DNA from: an uncultured Bacteroidales bacterium
GTDB taxonomy: Bacteria; Bacteroidota; Bacteroidia; Bacteroidales; P3
Length of the DNA: 18,423 nt
NCBI GenBank assembly: GCA_937910265.1
Contig: CALEPD010000186.1
Location: 1 to 18,423 of the forward strand
Direction: 5' to 3'
In this document: positions 14,698-18,423 of the stretch, piece after piece
Layout: each line of letters starts with the position of its first letter
How positions within the stretch are numbered: position 1 is the first letter of the stretch
Notes under the pieces: model-generated
The model's input: only the letters and a program-made list of their open reading frames with translations
What the model was told of the DNA's origin: nothing
The model's database searches: none
Made by a program: the position numbers and the translations under genes

Positions 14698-14713
14698 GTA
14701 ATACAATTCGTAA

Positions 14714-15400
14714 ATGAAGGTCTCATACATATTCCATAGTTGTTTTATGGTCGAAACTGAATCGGTGATAGTGGTTTACGACTATTGGCAGGACCGTGAG
14801 GGCGGCAATCTGTTTGATTATCTGGCACAAGCCGGCAAACCGGTTTACTTTGTGGTCTCACATTTTCATATCGACCACTTCAACGACAAAATATTTTCGC
14901 TGTCCAATTCCCGATATCTCCTGTACGATGTTATAAAAAGACGCAAGATTCCTGTCGATGCGGTTTACAGCGAATTGAGACCCGGACATGGTTATTGCGA
15001 CGATTGCATCAATTTGGATGCATTCCGCTCGACCGACATCGGTGTATGCACGTTGCTTACTTTCCCCGACAATACCACAGTCTTTCATGCCGGCGATTGC
15101 AACAACTGGTATTTCAACAATCCTTCTGGTCATCTGAAGGTAACTCCCGACAATATGGAGAAAATGTATCTCTCCATCCTCCGCAACGTGAAAAACACTG
15201 CAGCACACATCAATTATGTCATGTTCCCGGTCGACCCGCGATTGGACGACCAATTGTTGCGAGGGCCCGGCCAATGGCTCGATAAAATCGGTACCGACCA
15301 CTTCTTTCCCATGCATTTTTGGGACATGCACAACTTGATGAAGGAAGGTGTCGAAAAATTAAAAATAAAATATACAAATACACTGTTTTATATACCATAA
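14714..15400 (+). CDS. Metallo-beta-lactamase-fold hydrolase
   Basis: A 228-residue cytoplasmic protein with the metal-binding pattern of the metallo-beta-lactamase superfamily. SHFHIDHF supplies His50, His52, Asp54 and His55; FHAGDCNNW supplies His125 and Asp128; FFPMHFW supplies His201. The opening KVSYIFHSCFMVETES, with a leading strand and histidine, is like the UlaG-type or general RomA-like members that act on phosphodiester or lactone substrates. The substrate cannot be named. It starts only 17 bases after the T-tract of the hydrogenase terminator, and no Bacteroidetes promoter is visible in between, so expression may rest on read-through or a weak promoter. A functional link to the hydrogenase is not shown by the sequence. 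Confidence 0.85.
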   Translation: MKVSYIFHSCFMVETESVIVVYDYWQDREGGNLFDYLAQAGKPVYFVVSHFHIDHFNDKIFSLSNSRYLLYDVIKRRKIPVDAVYSELRPGHGYCDDCINLDAFRSTDIGVCTLLTFPDNTTVFHAGDCNNWYFNNPSGHLKVTPDNMEKMYLSILRNVKNTAAHINYVMFPVDPRLDDQLLRGPGQWLDKIGTDHFFPMHFWDMHNLMKEGVEKLKIKYTNTLFYIP

Positions 15401-15406
15401 AATGGT

Positions 15407-15414
15407 TATATTTG
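15407..15414 (+). promoter_or_regulatory. -7-like box just before the small secreted protein gene
   Basis: TATATTTG matches TAnnTTTG and ends nine bases before the ATG at 15424, so a transcript from it would have almost no leader. No good -33 TTG is seen at 19-21 bases. Either the gene is nearly leaderless, a later start such as the ATG at 15436 is used, or the box is chance. Confidence 0.35.
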
Positions 15415-15423
15415 CATTGCGTA

Positions 15424-15789
15424 ATGAAATTGTATATGATATATAAGTTTCTGGTATTTATTTTATTGTCGTTTTCTTTGGGCGCACCGGCACGTGCAAC
15501 AGCCCACGAATTTGGCACAAACCAGGCATCAGGATACTATACAGTTTCCGAACAAGGCTCCGATTTCTTTACTTGGGAAACGTTGGGAATGGAAGATGTT
15601 TTGCTTTCATCCCTTCAGTTCAATTACGCCCCCTCCGGTTCTACTCTCCGGCAGTGTGCTTCCGATTGTTCTTCGTTGCACACATTGCAGCAATCGCACA
15701 TTTATCGCGTATCGTGCCTACGCTCTCGAGTCGAGGCATCCCGTCCGTCCGATTATTATGTTTACTATCTGGACAGATTGAGGCTCTGA
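15424..15789 (+). CDS. Small secreted protein of unknown function
   Basis: I do not recognise a family. The 121-residue product begins with a clear signal peptide (MKLYMIYKFLVFILLSFSLG, probable cleavage after ARA near residue 25), so it is exported. The mature part of about 95 residues is serine- and tyrosine-rich, with three cysteines (RQCASDCSS and RVSCLRSR) and an aromatic-basic end, DYYVYYLDRLRL. The ATG at 15424 is chosen because it begins the signal peptide; the same frame extends to an upstream ATG at 15319, inside the preceding gene. It lies 23 bases after the metallo-beta-lactamase-fold gene. No stop, frameshift or repeat is seen. Coding status rests mainly on the signal peptide. 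Confidence 0.55.
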   Translation: MKLYMIYKFLVFILLSFSLGAPARATAHEFGTNQASGYYTVSEQGSDFFTWETLGMEDVLLSSLQFNYAPSGSTLRQCASDCSSLHTLQQSHIYRVSCLRSRVEASRPSDYYVYYLDRLRL

Positions 15790-15989
15790 TTCCATTTTTA
15801 TTTTCACTGTTTCGCACATAAACTCACACATGTGGCCCTGCTCCTGTCGAAAAGTATGGAGTAGACCTCAATAGTGGTGTGGAGTTCCCTCGCGAATCTT
15901 CTGCAAAAATAAGTTTAACCATAATCCCATGCACACAGTCGCTGTGCACGCTGATAATGGTGTGTGTCAAAAATCAGATTTAAATAAAA
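15790..15989. other. Intergenic stretch before the two-gene unknown pair
   Basis: About 200 bases without a supported gene or a TAnnTTTG promoter. A small hairpin, CACAG / CTGTG around TCG (15934-15946), sits about 45 bases before the next start. Its role is unknown. Confidence 0.3.
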
Positions 15990-16481
15990 ATGGAATATAA
16001 CGATATTGAAAAAAGCATATATGCTTTCCCTGAAATTTCTAAACGATTACGTCCCATGTATTGGGGGTGGATTTGTCTTGTATTAGGCTGCGTGAGTGGC
16101 TATTTGTATTATATGGTTCAACACTCTCCTGTCCTTCAGTCTCTAATGTTGGGTCTGGCTTGTATTGGCTTGCTTGGAGCTCTGACAATGATCTGTTATT
16201 ATATATTCGGCGACAGCCGGGCTCCTTATCATAAGAATTTGAAGCGCTACTTGACATGCGAGTCGATCTATTATGCCGAGAAATCCGTCGGCGATCTACA
16301 GCGGGCTTTGTCTCAGTCCGATGAGGAAGAATTGGGCAAAATCAAAAAGAACATCTTTCCTGAAGTAGTCTTGCAGCGTTATAGCGATGAACAGGAAACG
16401 GTTTTCTACTCGCAGCTTTTCAAGTACAACAAGGATGGAAAGAAAATCCCCATCTCTGAGATATACATCAATCAACTATAA
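15990..16481 (+). CDS. Membrane protein of unknown function with two transmembrane segments
   Basis: Not recognised. The 163-residue protein has a charged N-terminus (MEYNDIEKSIYAFPEISKRL), two hydrophobic helices at about residues 24-43 and 51-73 (YWGWICLVLGCVSGYLYYMV; LMLGLACIGLLGALTMICYY), and a soluble C-terminal part of about 90 residues rich in charged residues (KRYLTCESIYYAEKSVGDL, LSQSDEEELGKIKKNIFPEV). Both ends probably face the cytoplasm, given the positive residues around the helix pair. The gene has normal codon use and is followed after 39 bases by another unrecognised gene in the same direction, so the two are probably cotranscribed. The starting ATG lacks a Shine-Dalgarno site, as is normal here. 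Confidence 0.75.
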   Translation: MEYNDIEKSIYAFPEISKRLRPMYWGWICLVLGCVSGYLYYMVQHSPVLQSLMLGLACIGLLGALTMICYYIFGDSRAPYHKNLKRYLTCESIYYAEKSVGDLQRALSQSDEEELGKIKKNIFPEVVLQRYSDEQETVFYSQLFKYNKDGKKIPISEIYINQL

Positions 16482-16520
16482 TCAATTCAACAATTAAAAA
16501 TTTGAAATAAATACATAATT

Positions 16521-16892
16521 ATGGAATCACATATTTCTATCGACGAATTTATCAATACCAATAAAGGAAAATTAGAACGTAAAGGATTGTTTAATCGCTG
16601 CTACTATACGCCTACGGGCAGTCGCATGAGGTCGTACAAGCGCTATGTCAGGGAGTCGGGTGCTGTAGTCGTTCGAGAAAGTATCAACACGGGACAGTTC
16701 TCAGGGTGGCTCAGCATGAACACCGAAACAAGCACCAATGCAATGGTTCATGTGCTCATCAGCGACGACCGTAAGGCTGCGTTGATACAATTGGTCGAGT
16801 ACGAGGCTTATTGTCCCGTTCCTGCAACAACGCCACTACTTATCGAGAATGACCAGGTAGGCTTCGTACAGCGTTTTCTTAAGTTGAAGTAA
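16521..16892 (+). CDS. Conserved-looking soluble protein of unknown function
   Basis: Not recognised. The 123-residue product has no signal peptide or membrane segment. It reads as a compact mixed fold: KGKLERKGLFNRCYYTPTGS, SYKRYVRESGAVVVRES, then strand-rich ALIQLVEYEAYCPVP and a C-terminal FVQRFLKLK. It is 39 bases after the two-helix membrane protein gene. Its last 57 bases (16836-16892) also encode the end of the convergent acyltransferase on the other strand. Both reading frames look sound there, so I keep both. Confidence 0.7.
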   Translation: MESHISIDEFINTNKGKLERKGLFNRCYYTPTGSRMRSYKRYVRESGAVVVRESINTGQFSGWLSMNTETSTNAMVHVLISDDRKAALIQLVEYEAYCPVPATTPLLIENDQVGFVQRFLKLK

Positions 16893-18206
16893 CTGTTTTG
16901 TTGTGGATGCTTTAAAGCAGCGGTGGAAAACAAATTTCCAATTCTCGGAGAGGCTCTTCAGCCCTCTGAGAATGTTTCCGCTGAAATATATTATAGCAAG
17001 TGTCCCTATTATTGTGGCCAGCAGAATGCCCCAACCTTTGGTCGCTGCAAAAATCCACAAAGCCAAGGTGTAAATCAGCGAGAACCCAAATCGTATGGCA
17101 AAGTTTATCGAACTTCTGAACTGGGTGTCTTTTATTATTTTGCGCGAAATGAGGTGGGTGGGGAGTAGTATTAGCGGAAAACAGATAACCAGCGCCAAAG
17201 CTGCCATGCGCACAGGCTTGAATAGCACCAATGAGGCGATAAGCAAAGCGGCAATCAGCGTGACGACAGTCAGCTTTAGCCATCCCCATCGTTCTGAAAC
17301 CAATTCTTCCCGCAAGCCCGCCTTTTGACATTTGGCTTGGTATTCTCTTACAAGTTCAACCACTTTGGGCAGGTTCTCGTGTTGTTCTTGTTCGGCTCGG
17401 TCAAGGTTTGCCGTAATCTCTTTCCGTGTGATGAATCTGTTCCAAACCGTGTTGGTTCTGTGCAATCGTTTCCGCTCGTCGTTGTTGAATATCTTGCTTA
17501 GCATGTAAAACTCATCGTAGAAATCGGTGCTTCCGATATGATGCATTTCCGATTTCAGCGATGCGGCCAACCTGTCTCTCATGGCATTGAGGGCGGCAGG
17601 CTCATTCTCATTGTACATCTCCATGAATGGCCTGATGTCTATCGGTTTTCCGAAAGTGACTATGGCGTTGCTCTGCGGACGCTCGTAATCATCATAATCA
17701 ATGCCTGTGGGTACAATGTACAGTGGTTTGTCATTCAGCTCTTTCTGAGTCTCTCCGGCTATTCTGAACATGCCCTTCACAAGAGGTAGCATTTGGTGCT
17801 TGTTGTTGTGCTTGCCTTCGGCAAATAAACACAAGGGGACCTTGTCAATGATAACATGCTTTGACAGGTTGAAAATCTCCTCGTTTTTAGACAAATTCTC
17901 TTTTCCGTCGCGTATTCTGTAAACGGGCAATATTTTTAGCCAATGTAGTATGTTCGCTATAGTTGGATTCGCAAAGATATCGGCCCTGCATAAATACACA
18001 ATGGGCTTGGCCGGCCGAGTACAAAGAAGGAGCAGCGTGTCCATCAGCGCATTTTGATGATTTGGGGCAATGATGATGTTGCCGTCTGAGGGGATGTTTT
18101 CCTTTCCTCTGGTAATGAATCTGTTGTAATGGCTACGTGTGGCAAACTCTACGACAGGACGTAGGGATGTGTACGATAAATTGAATTTTTGTACAGGCTT
18201 TTTCAT
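16836..18206 (-). CDS. PlsC-like 1-acyl-glycerol-3-phosphate acyltransferase family membrane protein
   Basis: The N-terminal half is a glycerolipid acyltransferase domain; family members move an acyl chain from acyl carrier or CoA to a lysophospholipid or other lipid at the inner membrane. Block I is APNHQNALMD (His50, Asp56), block III FAEGKHNNKHQMLPLVKG, and block IV PLYIVPTGIDYD. The His and Asp are five residues apart rather than the four of the HX4D motif. A 130-residue helical linker (FYDEFYMLSKIF, ERKRLHRTNTVWNRF) follows, then about four hydrophobic segments (about 315-420) and a basic tail. The start at 18206 (MKKPVQKF) is preferred to the ATG at 18221. The substrate is not known. 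The 456-residue length suits the large Bacteroidetes members. Confidence 0.85.
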   Translation of the reverse strand: MKKPVQKFNLSYTSLRPVVEFATRSHYNRFITRGKENIPSDGNIIIAPNHQNALMDTLLLLCTRPAKPIVYLCRADIFANPTIANILHWLKILPVYRIRDGKENLSKNEEIFNLSKHVIIDKVPLCLFAEGKHNNKHQMLPLVKGMFRIAGETQKELNDKPLYIVPTGIDYDDYERPQSNAIVTFGKPIDIRPFMEMYNENEPAALNAMRDRLAASLKSEMHHIGSTDFYDEFYMLSKIFNNDERKRLHRTNTVWNRFITRKEITANLDRAEQEQHENLPKVVELVREYQAKCQKAGLREELVSERWGWLKLTVVTLIAALLIASLVLFKPVRMAALALVICFPLILLPTHLISRKIIKDTQFRSSINFAIRFGFSLIYTLALWIFAATKGWGILLATIIGTLAIIYFSGNILRGLKSLSENWKFVFHRCFKASTTKQLLQLKKTLYEAYLVILDK

Positions 18207-18210
18207 ATTA

Positions 18211-18306
18211 CAAAAGTACAAAAAAAAAAGATATTACGTCTGTTTTTTCTACAGAAGGTGTATTTGTAGACTCATCATCATAATGCAACACCGTTGTGCA
18301 AATATA
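18211..18306 (-). promoter_or_regulatory. Two -7-like boxes before the acyltransferase gene
   Basis: On the minus strand TATATTTG (18306-18299) and TACTTTTG (18218-18211) both fit TAnnTTTG. The first leaves a leader of about 90 bases and is the better promoter candidate; the second would leave almost none. Neither has a clear TTG at the right distance. Confidence 0.35.
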
Positions 18307-18407
18307 AGAATGTGGCCCTCCCTGTAAACATCCCCTTTTTAGGACAGTTCTAAATTGGACTTGCAAATGTACATAAATTTTTCAATATAATTCGTTTTGT
18401 ATTCTCT

Positions 18408-18423
18408 TGGGGACATGTCCCCA
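18408..18423. repeat. Perfect 16-base palindrome at the right edge
   Basis: TGGGGACATGTCCCCA reads identically on both strands and is cut by, or ends at, the window edge. Such short GC palindromes in AT-rich spacers occur as operator sites, as REP-like elements next to IS200-type transposases, or at transposon ends. Nothing in the window decides between these. Confidence 0.6.

Noticed and set aside
15934..15946. Small CACAG/CTGTG hairpin as a terminator
   Set aside because: Only five pairs with a three-base loop and no T-run follows, so it is too weak to call.
1..18423. CRISPR array, tRNA or rRNA genes
   Set aside because: No regularly spaced direct repeats and no cloverleaf or ribosomal RNA signature were seen in any spacer; the spacers are mostly too short or too AT-rich.

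Overview
The window looks like a chromosomal segment of an anaerobic, H2-metabolising member of the Bacteroidales. Three things point there: a type IX secretion pair (porP, porK), several promoters of the Bacteroidetes form (TTG, about 20 bases, TAnnTTTG), and mostly AT-rich starts without Shine-Dalgarno sites. Assignments rest on motifs read from translations and on recalled families; no database search was run.

Left edge (1 to about 760): this part does not read as one genome segment. On the minus strand, pieces of unrelated families are joined: a ribulokinase-like piece, an in-frame piece of V-type ATPase subunit I, a short untypable stretch, and the end of a response-regulator receiver domain joined in frame to porK. 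The porL, porM and porN genes expected after porK are missing. A chimeric assembly or amplification artefact is the leading explanation; real recombination is not excluded.

Minus-strand envelope block (639-7324): EamA-type transporter; then a tight four-gene run of LD-carboxypeptidase (S66), polysaccharide-deacetylase-like protein, KdsC phosphatase and RlpA-like protein, with gaps of 18, 25 and 16 bases; then porP and truncated porK behind their own promoter. The themes are peptidoglycan recycling, LPS Kdo synthesis, surface glycans and protein secretion.

Plus-strand hydrogen block (7579-14632): first a likely H2-sensing or regulatory unit made of a DRTGG-domain protein, an RsbW-like ATPase and a divergent [FeFe]-hydrogenase-like protein without a PAS domain. 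After a 378-base gap with a good promoter and a palindrome comes the structural operon of an electron-bifurcating [FeFe] hydrogenase: a thioredoxin-like [2Fe-2S] protein, HydB (NuoF-like), HydA (catalytic) and HydC (NuoE-like), closed by a strong terminator. This enzyme type couples NADH and reduced ferredoxin oxidation to H2 formation, or the reverse. No hydE, hydF or hydG maturases are in the window.

Right part (14714-18423): a metallo-beta-lactamase-fold protein, a small secreted protein of unknown function, a pair of unrecognised genes (one with two membrane segments), and a convergent minus-strand PlsC-like acyltransferase whose 3' end overlaps the last unknown gene by 57 bases. The window ends in a perfect 16-base palindrome.
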